A stretch of 64,000 nucleotides of DNA from Halicephalobus mephisto (taxonomy: Eukaryota > Nematoda > Chromadorea > Rhabditida > Panagrolaimidae), in the NCBI GenBank assembly GCA_009193035.1, contig SWDT01000131.1:164921-228920 (forward strand). The letters run 5' to 3'. Below, one piece after another: positions 48,219-58,699 of the stretch; within the stretch, counting starts at the first letter, position 1; each line of letters opens with the position of its first letter. Position numbers and translations under genes: made by a program. The notes under the pieces were generated by a model, which saw only the letters and a list, made by a program, of their open reading frames with translations, was not told the DNA's origin and did not search any database.

Positions 48219-49921
48219 TTACCGCCGATTTGGTATGGGCACTACAGTAGTAACACCCATCCCCTTCGAAACTTTTCGGCATCCATAAAATTGAAGAAAT
48301 TGCTGCCGGAAATTTGTGCTGTAAAATTAACATTGCTATTGTTTCAAATTAGAAAACCCCTACCTCACTACAAACAAAATTACAATTGCAGGATAGGTAT
48401 GTATTGCATAAATTATCGAACACAATGAATATAATTTACTACCGATTCCTGGAGATTGTTCATAGATGATCCCACCGACGTAATGCATCACATAATAGAC
48501 AATTAAAAGAACCGAAGAACTTATTATCTGCCAAACAAGTCGTTTTTCAACATTTTTTAGATTAGAATGCGAAGTATTTCGCTTCCGATGAAAATAAATT
48601 CCGATAAGTATGACAATTAAGGTTAAAATACAGAGAGGTATGTTGATAACTGTGGCGAGGAAATAAAATTCAGCAATATATAACGCACATTGGGATTTCC
48701 GAAAATGTACTAAACAAGGATCGAAGAAATATTTGCAACCTATAGCAAATGGAGCAACGATGAAGAATAATAAGATGACATAAAAGGGATAACCTTCCCA
48801 GATCTGAAAACACAACTTCAGAAAATTTCTATTGAAAAAGAAACTAAATCATAGAGAAAGCGCTAGAAATGATAACCTATTAAATGTCAAAGAATATGGA
48901 ATACTGTAGGACATGAGTAAAACTCTCGGTTGTTGTGTTTTTAGGTTATTATATTACTTCTGTTCCTGTTCTAACACACAAAATTTCAAATTCTCTTAAT
49001 GTCTCAAATGTAATAATTTTGATAATCTCATTTCATTGGACTCGGTCATATGATTACAAAAAGTAGAAACAGGCCACGTCATGATGTTATCTCAGCACAA
49101 ATTTTCGAAACATACGGAAAATAATGAGACAATTTTTGTCTTGTGTGACAATTTTGCAGTTCACTTTTTAGAAATATTTAAATGGACTTGAAAAGTTCTG
49201 AATTAAAGCTATATAGTTTAAAAATTTTATCCACCCCTCAAAAGCTAATAGTTACATATAAAGCATCGATAAACGTTGAAGAGATCTTAACCAGCAATAG
49301 AGTATTCTATCAATGTCTGGTTGTTTTCAAATTTTGTGGATATTTTCCATTATTGCTCTACCTAATCGGTGATTAATTATGTTAGAAGGTTTAACAAATT
49401 ATTTTCAATAATCAGTATTCATACAATTTTACCAAAGTTAATAAGAATTAGATCATTTTTGAGAAATTTCGCAAATCGTTCCATATTAGATGTTATTGAT
49501 ATCATTAGAACAGTGTTATCAAACATTTGATCCTCACCTTTTTGTGGATAAAAGGAAATGCTAATGCCGTACATCTGTTCATACCTATAAGAACTGACAA
49601 TAATCCTATATGAAGATCCGAATACAACATAGTAAACTTCGAAATAGCACTATAAAGGGTAACATTAGTCGGATCGACAAATCGATTGATAACTCCGTTT
49701 CCACTCGAGATAATATCGATAACATATCCTATTACCGTAATTTGGAAATAAGCAGAATTGAGGTCATTTTTCTTAGAAGTGAAGAACACATTGACACAGA
49801 AGAAAATAGTTAATATTATTTCCACAATACATCCACCAACAAGCCCAATCATGCCTATCAATAGAATGAAATCATTAGTTGGTGTTGGTCCATTGCCAAC
49901 TGCAGAATTTGTGGAATTCAT
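48219..49921 (-). CDS. Serpentine chemoreceptor, Srv-like, copy 1
   Basis: Seven-transmembrane nematode chemoreceptor, probably of the Srv family (Srg superfamily). Three minus-strand exons (49538-49921, 48364-48803, 48219-48318) join in phase to 307 residues. Seven hydrophobic segments are visible, with the signature MNRCTALAFPFIHKKIWEG at the end of TM3, the nematode counterpart of the DRY region. An N-glycosylation sequon NST is at residue 2. The protein and intron positions match the copy at 58.7-60.3 kb on the other strand nearly residue for residue. Intron 1 is 734 bp; it and the flanks are also similar between copies, so the duplication was genomic. Confidence 0.85.
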
Positions 49922-50796
49922 AGAGAAAGCTTACTTTATAATATAAAGCTCAGAAAGCAATATATTTGAAAGACTACAGGACAGAAGTTTAAATTTAATA
50001 TTGGAAACTTGGGTATTTGAAAATTAGTTCCTTGTGAAACGTTACCTCCTTCCCTGATAATAGGCACAATGTCATTATGATGTAATTTTATTAATTTTTG
50101 TTTCTGATGTTTGCTTTTCAAACATTTTGATAAAAATTTGATTTCATATATGATCTAGCAAAAAGAAACTTACATTATATAATTATCAAATGTGATTTTT
50201 AATTACTTCACTTTGCAGTTTTTCAGAATATATTATGTAAAACTTGCACTTTTGCATCAGGAAAAAACTCATATTTTCTGTCATATCTTATAGGACGAAA
50301 ATTGTAGAAAATTCTTACAGAATACAAATCAGAGACCTCTTTGGAGTAATTCTGACCATATATGTCACATCCTTACTGATGATTCATAAAGCAATTTCCA
50401 ATCACTATTTCGAAACTTGTAAACGGTATAATATTTCTTAATTATTAATGTGCTTTAACTAAAATTCAATTTACAGGTTGCAGCAATAATTACTGTTTTA
50501 ATCATAGTATTTAAATACTACCTAACATAAAAACGAGTTTTAGACAATTTGTATTTTAGTAATTTTATCTAAAGTGTTATTTCATATTGATATTGATTAT
50601 AATAAGAAAGCAAAAGTGACTTCAACTTCTTTCAAATTGCTCCACTTCCAGGAAGTTCAAACAATAAAAACGAGTTTTTTTAAGTTTCTTTAACAAAATG
50701 GATGATTTTTTTGGAAATCCGACGAGAATGCTAATAAAAGGGGGAAGTAGATTTAGAAAATTGCTATTTAGTTAACAATTTTTAAAGAACTGAACA
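49922..50796. other. Gene-free region between Srv copy 1 and the warthog-like gene
   Basis: Contains the two divergent promoters. The 200 bp next to Srv copy 1 resemble the region upstream of Srv copy 2 (ATTAGTTCCTTGTGA and its complement). No gene seen. Confidence 0.45.
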
Positions 50797-52110
50797 ATGA
50801 TAAAAATATTTGTGATTTTTATTTCAATTATTGCTGCAATTCAAGCGTCATACTGTGGACCCTATGCTGTTCCATATAGCCTCGAGGTTTCTTTTGGTTA
50901 ATTTTTTTAAATTGATAGCAAGTAATCTAGCACACTCAAAATGGACGTCTGATCTTGGGATGTGCAAGATCTCCATGTCTCTCTGTTTCTTCTTCTCATG
51001 AAAGAGCGGTTGAATCCAGTAATTTCCAAGGAGACGGTTTTGTCAGATACGACAACGTTTCGGAAACTCCACAACAATACGGTAATGTCATTTGCCAAAC
51101 GAATTATGCTCCTCAATCCTGTTTTGGACCCACTCAGTGGGTGGGAGGGATCATTCCTGGAACCGAAACTCCTAATCAGAGGTTATTTTCCTCTTTATTT
51201 AGTAATTTAAAGTAATCGTTTTAGCTTCCAAATACTCTGTTGCGATTATTTTCCCCTTCAATTTGCTAGAAACGTAGGAGTTGCCTCCATTTCTCAAGGC
51301 CAGATCTACACCGGTGGTGACGTCACTCCTCAAGGAGAGTTACCATCTTTTGATTATATCTCTAACGTCCAACAAGTTATCAATTCAAACGGGATGATCA
51401 GTTACAATGCCTTCATTAAGAGATTTTCTTGTCCTTCAACTTCTACTCCTTCTGTTATCGCTTATTCCGCTCCTAACTACGTTGATTCATATGGATACGG
51501 AACATCGTATTACTGTTTCTCTGGAGATTCCACCGTTCAACTAGCCAATGGAGAATTTAAAAGAATGGATCAACTCCAAATAGGAGACTGGGTTCTAACT
51601 GCTAGGAATAACACAGTCGTGATTACCAGAGTGGATCAATGGATTCACAGGAAGATTTCCGAACCTGCAGACTTCCTTAACATTCATTTAGAGGATGGTA
51701 CGGTGATCAAGATGACTGCACATCATTACATCTACAAAACTTCTTGTGAAGATACAAACTTCGGCATGGAAGAAAATATGATTTTTGCAAAGGAATTAGA
51801 TATTGGTGATTGTGTTTACGTGAAAAATGGAAAGAAAATCTCGAAATCAAGAGTAACTTCAATCGAAGAATCAAGAGAGATGGGATATTATGCTCCACTA
51901 ACCAATTCTGGAACTATTTTTGTAAACAATGTCTTCGTTTCTTGTCACAGCAGTTTCAACAATGGTGTTTTCAGGAAGGGCTATGAAAACGCCGCTTCTT
52001 GGTTGTCAACTATGACAAAGGAAACTCACATTGATGCTTTGGATGAAGTAGATTTGATCCCTGGTTTCAAAGCCTTAGTTTATCTAGGAAAATCTGTTTT
52101 AAGTTTTTAG
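50797..52110 (+). CDS. Warthog-like Hedgehog-related protein with Hog (HINT) domain
   Basis: Secreted Hedgehog-related protein with an autoprocessing C-terminal domain. Three exons (50797-50886, 50931-51181, 51225-52110) join in phase to 408 residues. Signal peptide MIKIFVIFISIIAAIQA. The N-terminal Wart-type domain starts SYCGPYAVPYSLE and continues NGRLILGCARSPCLSV, with paired cysteines (ILCCDYFP). The Hog domain begins at the cleavage cysteine of YYCFSGDSTVQLANG (about residue 206), followed by DWVLTARN, the catalytic TAHH (MTAHHYIYKT), and FVNNVFVSCHSSF at the end of the HINT core. The residue before the cleavage Cys is Tyr, not the usual Gly. The acceptor ATCTAG at 50925-50930 is needed to keep the frame. 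C. elegans wrt genes are the best guess for orthology. Confidence 0.86.
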
Positions 52111-54235
52111 TTATTTGTTAAAAAATATGACGACAAAATATGTATTCATTTTTCTCGCAATGTTAATTCCGGTTTGAACTATTGATAAATCATCTATTTC
52201 CAAGACAATTCGGGAAATTTCATTGGCTGGAAATGATGCTCACGAGAAATTAATGCGGTTTTAAGATGTCTCTGCTTAGTTGGATGAAAAATGATCTATT
52301 AGATTTGAGTTTATCGCCATCAAAAAGAAAGAAAAAAGATCATTATTAAAATTTAACATTCACCAATGCTGCTCTCAAAATATGTAACTGAAATCAGAAA
52401 CTCAAAATAAGTTACAATGCTTTTTATAATTTTCAATTAGAAATTGAGGATTTTGTATATTTTTACTGTCTTTAAATAAGATAGTTGAACAAAGAAAACT
52501 TCATATTGAAGTTTGGAAAAGAAAAACTGTCTTCTTCCTTGCTGAAGTTTCAACCGCCTGTTTTAGAAAGAATTACTTTTGACATTAGTTTCGTGAATTA
52601 TAATAATTGATTTTTATCACCTTTTTTTGCCTTAATTAAGACTGTTTAATTGGTTTTAAAAGAATTATCAGAAAAACGAAAAAAAATGACCTAGATTTCG
52701 TAAGATATCTCATTTCAGTGATGCTTAACAAAATTGACTTACAAATTGTGAATATGCATTTGAACTTTACCAAAATCATGGGTAAATAATATTGAAATCT
52801 TGAATAAAATGCTATTATTTTTCTCATCAGAATTTTGATAATTAGATTTCAAATTTTCATTTTAAAAATGTAGGAATGTTTCGTCATTTCCATTCATCGA
52901 AATATCAATTTTTAAATATTGTTTCTTTTTGAAAAATAGGAAATAAACAACACCTATGTACATCCATAATTATTAAATGTAATTCAATCATTTACATTAT
53001 TGATTTCCAATCGATCATCACTCGTAATTTTCTCTAACTTCTTGAAAATCGTAAATATCCTTCCACCTACGCTCGATTCAAAAAATTAGTGTGTGTAGTG
53101 TGGTGTCTAATGCAGGAAGGAAATAAGTTTTCTCGAAAATTCCATTCTAAAAGAAATTTCTTCTGATTAATAATGTTTAACAAGTTTTGAAGTCGAAATT
53201 GAGCACTCATATATGGCACATATTAGAAAATAATGCATCTTTTAATAAAAATATGCTTCAAAATTATTATATAAAAAATGTAGAGTTACCGGAGTTGTAG
53301 CTCTTTGAGATTTATCATTTAAACTTTCTTACACATCTTTAGAACATTTACCTCATAAGTTATAATGAAAAATGTAAACTTTTTGTATATGAAAAGCTAG
53401 AATATTTATGCCATACAAAACTGTCTTCAGAATTCTATTTTAAAATCTAAATATAGATATCATATTCTATGTTTGGCATCAATCTAGTCAAACAAAATGT
53501 TTCTACGTAATTTCTGAAGTCAATTATGTAGGATGCAAATCTTGAAATTTCTTAGATATAAAACATTTATCCTGTTCGTCATTAATCGCAAAACTAATAT
53601 ACCGAAATATGAGAAAGTTCAAATCATCGATTTCAAGCGCTATAAATACTCAAAATAATCCACATCTGGTTAAAAATTTTACAACTATGATCAACGAACC
53701 TCCATAAATACATATTTGTTTTCAATACGTTGATATCAGAAGTGATTGTCATCCATAGGAATCCATCATTGTCTGCTGGATGGTGAATAATATCGAATTG
53801 ACAGTCATCATTATCTCCTTATACAAATCGTACTAGATCACAGATGGATGTCTAACCAACTACAAACAACAAGTGATAAAACTGTCCCAAAATAGAATGT
53901 CACCTTGCTAGTATTCTCACTTCAATTAAACAATCTGTCTCTTCGAAGACAATATTTTGTTTAAAACACTAGGTACAATGTTGATACCAAGAGGGCTAAT
54001 TTCGGATCTAGTGGGATTAATTACACAGAGTATTTTAAGAAAACTTTTCCTTAAAATATATAAAATTATGATTTTTTTAAAAACCTTGGAACAGAACATT
54101 AAAGTTTAAAAATTTGTGAGATAAAAAATTTCTTTTAGATCCTGAATCTTTCTTTGAGTTCATTTAGCATTTTTTCATTTTTTATATTGAACAAAACCAT
54201 AACTTCAAGTTCATTAAAATATCGAAATATCTTCT
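52111..54235. other. Gene-free region downstream of the warthog-like gene
   Basis: About 2.1 kb of AT-rich, mostly non-repetitive DNA. No frame on either strand with family features, no tandem arrays and no inverted repeats that I can see. Confidence 0.45.
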
Positions 54236-54537
54236 GTAGGCATGAAAGTCGGAATTAAACCGCTAATGTCTAAAAAGAAAGTCAAAGCTTTGTCAAGTCA
54301 GCCGACATCTGAGAGGCGAGACTAGAGAGTCAAAAAGAGTCAGTCTTTGAGAGAATCAAACTCTCAACCAGTCCAAGTTTGACTTTGATCAAAACGAGGA
54401 TCTTTCCTCTCTTGTTCTATGCTTATGTTAAAATAAACAAGCTTAATTGCTAATGGTAGGAACCAACAATTTTCCACCTAATCATCGAACTCTTAATTGT
54501 CATATCATCAACATCCCTTAACTACTGCATCTACTAC
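54236..54537 (-). mobile_element. GTAG element, copy C (reverse orientation, diverged)
   Basis: 302 bp from GTAGGCATGAAAGTCGG to CATCTACTAC. More diverged than the other copies (CAAAGCTTTGTCAAGTCAGC for CAAAGCTCCGCCCAGTCAGC). It abuts the decayed virus-like ORF at 54.54 kb. Confidence 0.82.
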
Positions 54538-54540
54538 AAT

Positions 54541-55130
54541 GTCTACTAATTTTCAATTTATTTTATTTGGTCTGTTAGTTACTTCATGATAAGTGATATT
54601 TCTTGGTTCTATTTCTGTTTCATTATTAGGTCTAAATTTATAAATTGAATTTAACATTTTTTATTAATGTAGCAATCTTCAATTAAATTACATGTAATGA
54701 AAATATTATCGATTTTGTTAGTTTCAAAGTGATGTTTATGGAAAATATGTTAGCAACTTTTCACTTACTGCTGAATCCAAAAGTTTTCCTAAAGAATTTT
54801 CTTTACTGAAATCAATTGAATATCCAGATTTTATACTAAAATGAATATTATCATCATTTAGTATAACTTTGAAGAAATTTTTATCTTTTTTAGACATTAA
54901 TTCTTTTCATAATTAATTTATCAAAATCATAAATGTTTTTAAAAATTTCTACAACACAATCTTCGTTGATATTAGTATTATTGTTATTATTTTGACCATT
55001 TGTATTAATTGAGTAGAAAAATTTATTATTTGTATGATTTATATTTATTTTATTCTTAATTTCTAAAAAACCATCCAATTTTTTAACTCCTATCTTGTAC
55101 TTCTTACGCAAAAACTCTTGTGGAAAAGAA
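54541..55130 (-). pseudogene. Decayed virus-like/transposon structural ORF
   Basis: A minus-strand coding relic with at least two frame changes. In successive frames it reads YKIGVKKLDGFLEI (55.1 kb), FSIKSGYSIDFSKENSLGKLL (first 20 residues count; 54.8 kb), then FITCNLIEDCYIN and EPRNITYHEV (54.6-54.7 kb). The order 'SLGxLL ... ITCNLIxxxYIN ... PRNxxYHxV' recalls a protein found in virus-like mobile elements of invertebrates; I recall it from Polinton-type and related elements, but cannot name the family with certainty. Too broken to be made. Confidence 0.5.
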
Positions 55131-55548
55131 TACTCAAAAGTTGAATCGTTAAATGTTGTAAGATGAAAACTGTCATTTATTAATTAAGAAAATTTCTATA
55201 ATTATTGTTTCTTCTAAAGTAAAATATGAGTCATTTTAACGTATCTTTTTTATGTGGATGGATATGAAAGAAGCAACTCATCACGCAAAAAATGTCGAAG
55301 AATCTCGAATTCATTGACTGAGTATTGCTCGAATTCGTCGTTAAAAATAAAAACTACAGTACAATTCCCAATTTTCAGGGAATTTCAGTTTTTGGAAGCG
55401 AATTGAATTTTAATCTTTAATTGAATTTAGAGTGTTTTCCACCTCTTTGTACTTGAGATCCGATTTAAGGTGGTCACCAAAACCTGGTAATCACATTGAT
55501 ATTTAGTCGAAATCAACGAAGAAAAAACACTATTTTTAGAATAATACT
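55131..55548. other. Gene-free stretch between the decayed ORF and GTAG copy D
   Basis: AT-rich, non-repetitive; nothing recognised. Confidence 0.4.
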
Positions 55549-55860
55549 GTAGTAAATAAAGGTAGTAAAATATGGAGTAAAGGGATCAGATGGAGGGATG
55601 TCGATGATATGACATCTTGGACGGAAAACTGTTGGTTCCTACTATTAGCAATTAAGCTTGTTTATCTTAACATAATCATGAAACAAAAGAGGAAGGATCC
55701 TCGTTTGACCGAGGTCAAACTCGGACCCGTCTAAAGCTGGAATTTCTCAAAGACTGACTCTCTAACACTTTAGTCTCACTTCACAGGCGTTGGCTGACTG
55801 GGCGGAGTTTTGGGCATCCTGTCTAGGCCGCTCCGGTTTAATTCCGATCTTTGTGCCTAC
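55549..55860 (+). mobile_element. GTAG element, copy D
   Basis: 312 bp from GTAGTAAATAAAGG to TTGTGCCTAC. It lacks the GAGCTCCTTGATTGGGC segment present in A and F. Flanks AATACT (left) and AATACA (right) fit a decayed 6-bp target duplication. Confidence 0.85.
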
Positions 55861-56216
55861 AATACAACTTTCGAGAGATGAAATCCGAACACTTCACATG
55901 AAAAAAATCAGTCGTGTAGCACCTGTGCCCCAAGTACTTATATTCTGATTTTAATCCTTCCGATTCGAAGATTATAAGCAAGAAATTGTTTCAACCAAAT
56001 CCTTATTTTTATATGGAATTCCAGGACAAAAATTTAGATGTTCTTAGAATTGAACAAAAAGTACTTAGAATGAGGTAATCAGATCCGTAGATCTCGAGTC
56101 CGAGGTCAACATCAGAAGCCAATCTTCAAGATTCTGCAATACGAAGACTAATTTTTTGATTCTTACATAAACTTTTTGTGCATAGGTGTCCGGGTCACAA
56201 ACATCATATAACCGAC
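55861..56216. other. 3' flank of the Srh/Sri receptor gene
   Basis: No gene. The text 'AAAATTTAGATGTTCTTAGA ... AGTACTTAGAATGAGGTAAT ... CAGATCCGTAGATC' resembles 39.22-39.29 kb next to TIMP-A, so a dispersed repeat may be shared. Confidence 0.4.
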
Positions 56217-57266
56217 TTATCTAAGAGTAAATGCAGTGCTAGACGGTAGAATGAATTGAACTTGTGGAGGTAGGGGTTTACGAATGATAAGCTTCTTCAG
56301 AGCATCTTTGTAGGGCTTAATAGTCAAAATTATCGCCAATCCGTTCAGAGGTGCGTGTAGGGTCATTATGTGGACTGCGATCTCCGAAGCAACTGAAATT
56401 AAATCTTTGCTTATAAAAACTCAATTCAACAGCGTACAGCTAAAACCTTCAATTCTAAATGTGTGTAGAATCATAACTACCGAAATAGGAATGATTAAAG
56501 TAAGCAAAGGAGTCATGATCTGAAGAATCATTGACAACATCAGTTGCTTCTGAGCAGCATAAGTATCTGGGGATAAGGAATTCTTTAAAATTTTAAATAC
56601 AGTGACCGTCTTGAAGACCAGGAAGAACCCGAAACCTTGGACTAGTGCCATCTGGACGCCGATTACTCCTCCATAGAGATTTCCGAGAACACGACCGTTA
56701 GGCGCAGAGCAGATGCCGGTTTTCGCCAACGACGAAATCCCAGGATAGTCCTTGATCATGAAGCTAATAATTTCTTCTGAAGGTTGAACGATAAAACCGA
56801 AAATTAAAGTCATTAATGCAGGGACGGGATAGAGTATTCCAAAGATGAATATTCCCAGGAGGGAGTACTTTGACTCAAACCGTTTCGCATCCCCGAAAAT
56901 AGATAGATAACGGTATCCACCAAGGGAGACTAGACCTGTTCCAACTACGCTGATGTTAACGTGTACAATTAGGTAATTTAACTCAGGGCCCCAGAACATT
57001 CCAAAGTGTCTGCAGTACCCCGAGCAGCAGTTTATCATGGAAGGTACTGGGACGTAGACCCCATGAATAACAGTCTGATGAATGTCCATCACGAACGTTG
57101 TGACTACAGTGTATAATAAGTAATACTTGTAAAATCCCATGGCTTTGGAAGAGTGGAAGAGGATCAAGTACGCAGTTGGAATATTGACGAAGACGTTCAA
57201 AGCCGTGTTTATGTGGAGTCTCTTCGAGAATGCATCCAGGACCTCTATCGTGACATTGTAAGACAT
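56217..57266 (-). CDS. Serpentine chemoreceptor, Srh/Sri type
   Basis: Nematode chemoreceptor of the Str superfamily (Srh or Sri). Two minus-strand exons (56447-57266, 56217-56392; 54-bp intron) join in phase to 331 residues, the family length. Seven hydrophobic segments; landmarks are KYYLLYTVVTTFVMDIH (TM2), GYRYLSIFGDAKRF after TM3, LMLSMILQIMTPLLTLIIP (TM6), and the C-terminal LNGLAIILTIKPYKDALKK typical of Srh/Sri. An N-glycosylation sequon NVT is at residue 4. Without splicing, the frame stops right after TM6, so the two-exon model is preferred. Confidence 0.83.
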
Positions 57267-57900
57267 TTTGGGAACAAAAGAACCTAAGACTGAAGGTATG
57301 TTGGGTTTGAATGTAATTTGATTTTATAGTCGGCCCATGCAATTGAGAGAATTTCATTTCGTATGCTTTGTTCGGGTCTATAGGTGTAACCCACGCAGTT
57401 ACCGGAATACTTTTCAGAGATAGATTTGCTCTAAAATAGAAACATTTCCAAGACACGACTGAGATTATGACGAAGAAATTGCAACTCATGTTTATATAAA
57501 GTTCCTCTGAAGATCTATTGGGAAATTTTATAGGAACATTACAAGATATTTTTGGAATAACATAAAAAGGCTAAAATTTATGATTTATTTGATACCAATG
57601 GTAAGTAATTAGATTTCACAAAGTCAGACCGTAACATGAAGAAAATTTAATTTTTCATACTCTGTCCGGACCTGTAGGTATTATATACACATAAAAAAGG
57701 ACTAATATTCCGGTGCATAAATTGAGCTTGATATATCAATGCATTATATTCCATGTATCGATACATTAAATATAATGCACCATTTTTGTGTGTAAAATCT
57801 AAAGTTGTTACTGATTTGTTTAATTTTGGATACAAAAATCTTAAGCTTCCGATAAAAGTGCTATAGATCAAAAGTGTTGCACAACTGTAACTAATATCAC
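57267..57900. repeat. Duplicated 5' flank of the Srh/Sri receptor
   Basis: Two diverged copies of a ~290-bp segment: 57249-57430 includes the receptor start ('TGTAAGACATTTTGGGAACA', 'GTCTATAGGTGTAACCCAC'), and 57535-57715 repeats it ('TACAAGATATTTTTGGAATA', 'CCTGTAGGTATTATATACAC'). The outer copy looks like the relic of a second receptor gene's 5' end. At 57720-57780 there is a fragment of the ATACATTA array family. Confidence 0.55.
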
Positions 57901-58111
57901 TGTCGCGACATTAAGCGTAGCGAGAAAGGAGCGATCGTTCAGGAGAAACGATTCTGCTTCCATGAATGGAATTGGAAAAGGTCGCTCTCGTAGCTTAAGA
58001 GAAAAGCACTTGCCCGGATAGCAAGACGATGCGGGTTCGATGCCTGCCGAGAGACGTTTTTCCTTCCATATTAGTTTCGGACTAGATGAGGCCAGATCTA
58101 GTTTTCCGACA
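57901..58111 (+). mobile_element. tRNA-like SINE-type element, copy 2 (better preserved)
   Basis: About 210 bp, from TGTCGCGACATTAAGC to TTTTCCGACA, ~95% like copy 1 by eye. The cloverleaf at 57984-58054 (71 nt) is complete: acceptor GCTCTCG/CGAGAGA, D arm GCTT-AAGAGAA-AAGC, anticodon arm CTTGC-CCGGATA-GCAAG, 5-nt variable loop, T arm GCGGG-TTCGATG-CCTGC. The B-box reads GGTTCGATGCC, near the pol III consensus. A TTTTT run follows two bases later. Loop position 33 is C, not U, so it is unlikely to be a working tRNA. Flanks TATCAC and AATCAC suggest a target duplication. Confidence 0.78.
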
Positions 58112-58131
58112 ATCACGTAAATTAACCATTT

Positions 58132-58436
58132 GTAGATATAAAAGATATAATTAAGCCATCAATGGCCTAGAAAGAAAGTCCAAAGCTCCGCCCAGTCAGC
58201 CAACATCTGAGAGATGAGACAAAAGTGTTAGAGTCAGTCTTTGAGGAAATCCAATTCTCAACTAGTCCAAATTTGACTTTGAACGAGACGAGGATCTTTC
58301 CTCTCTTGTTCTATGCTTATGTTAAGATAAACAAGCTTAATTGCTAACAGTAAGAACCAACAGTTTTCCGCCCAATCAAGGAGCTCCCAAGGTGTCACAC
58401 CATCGACGTCTACCATATCACCAACACTTATACTAC
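58132..58436 (-). mobile_element. GTAG element, copy E (reverse orientation)
   Basis: 305 bp from GTAGATATAAAAGATATAA to CACTTATACTAC, only 20 bp from the tRNA-like element. All landmarks present. No clear target duplication. Confidence 0.85.
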
Positions 58437-58699
58437 ATTCGTATTAACAAAGCATTCTAAAAAGTTCTTAAAATGAGTTAATTAGAAATCATATTTAATA
58501 ATTCCCTAATATACTTTCCGCTAAGTCAGATTTTCACCAAAATTAATAAAATTACATTGCAACAATATTTTGACTATTATTTAGGAATTACACACGTCTC
58601 ACAAGGAACTAATTCCTATTATTAAATTTAAACTTTTGCTTTATGGTCTATAAAAGTGAGATTATTCTCTAAATGCTACACTAAAAGTAAATTTTCTCT
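58437..58699. other. Upstream region of Srv copy 2
   Basis: Promoter region, similar over ~150 bp to the upstream region of Srv copy 1 (ACACGTCTCACAAGGAACTA, AATTTAAACTTTTGC). No gene. Confidence 0.45.

Noticed and set aside
56983..57489. A 168-codon minus-strand frame overlapping the Srh/Sri receptor
   Set aside because: It is out of frame with the receptor and has no transmembrane pattern; explained by the duplicated 5' flank.
57984..58054. A functional tRNA gene
   Set aside because: The cloverleaf is complete, but the base before the anticodon is C instead of U, the acceptor ends in a mismatch, and the sequence is part of a repeated element, so I list it as tRNA-like only.
57868..58116. 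An 82-codon minus-strand frame over the tRNA-like element
   Set aside because: It follows the element boundaries and reads the antisense of the cloverleaf; the equivalent frame is broken in copy 1.
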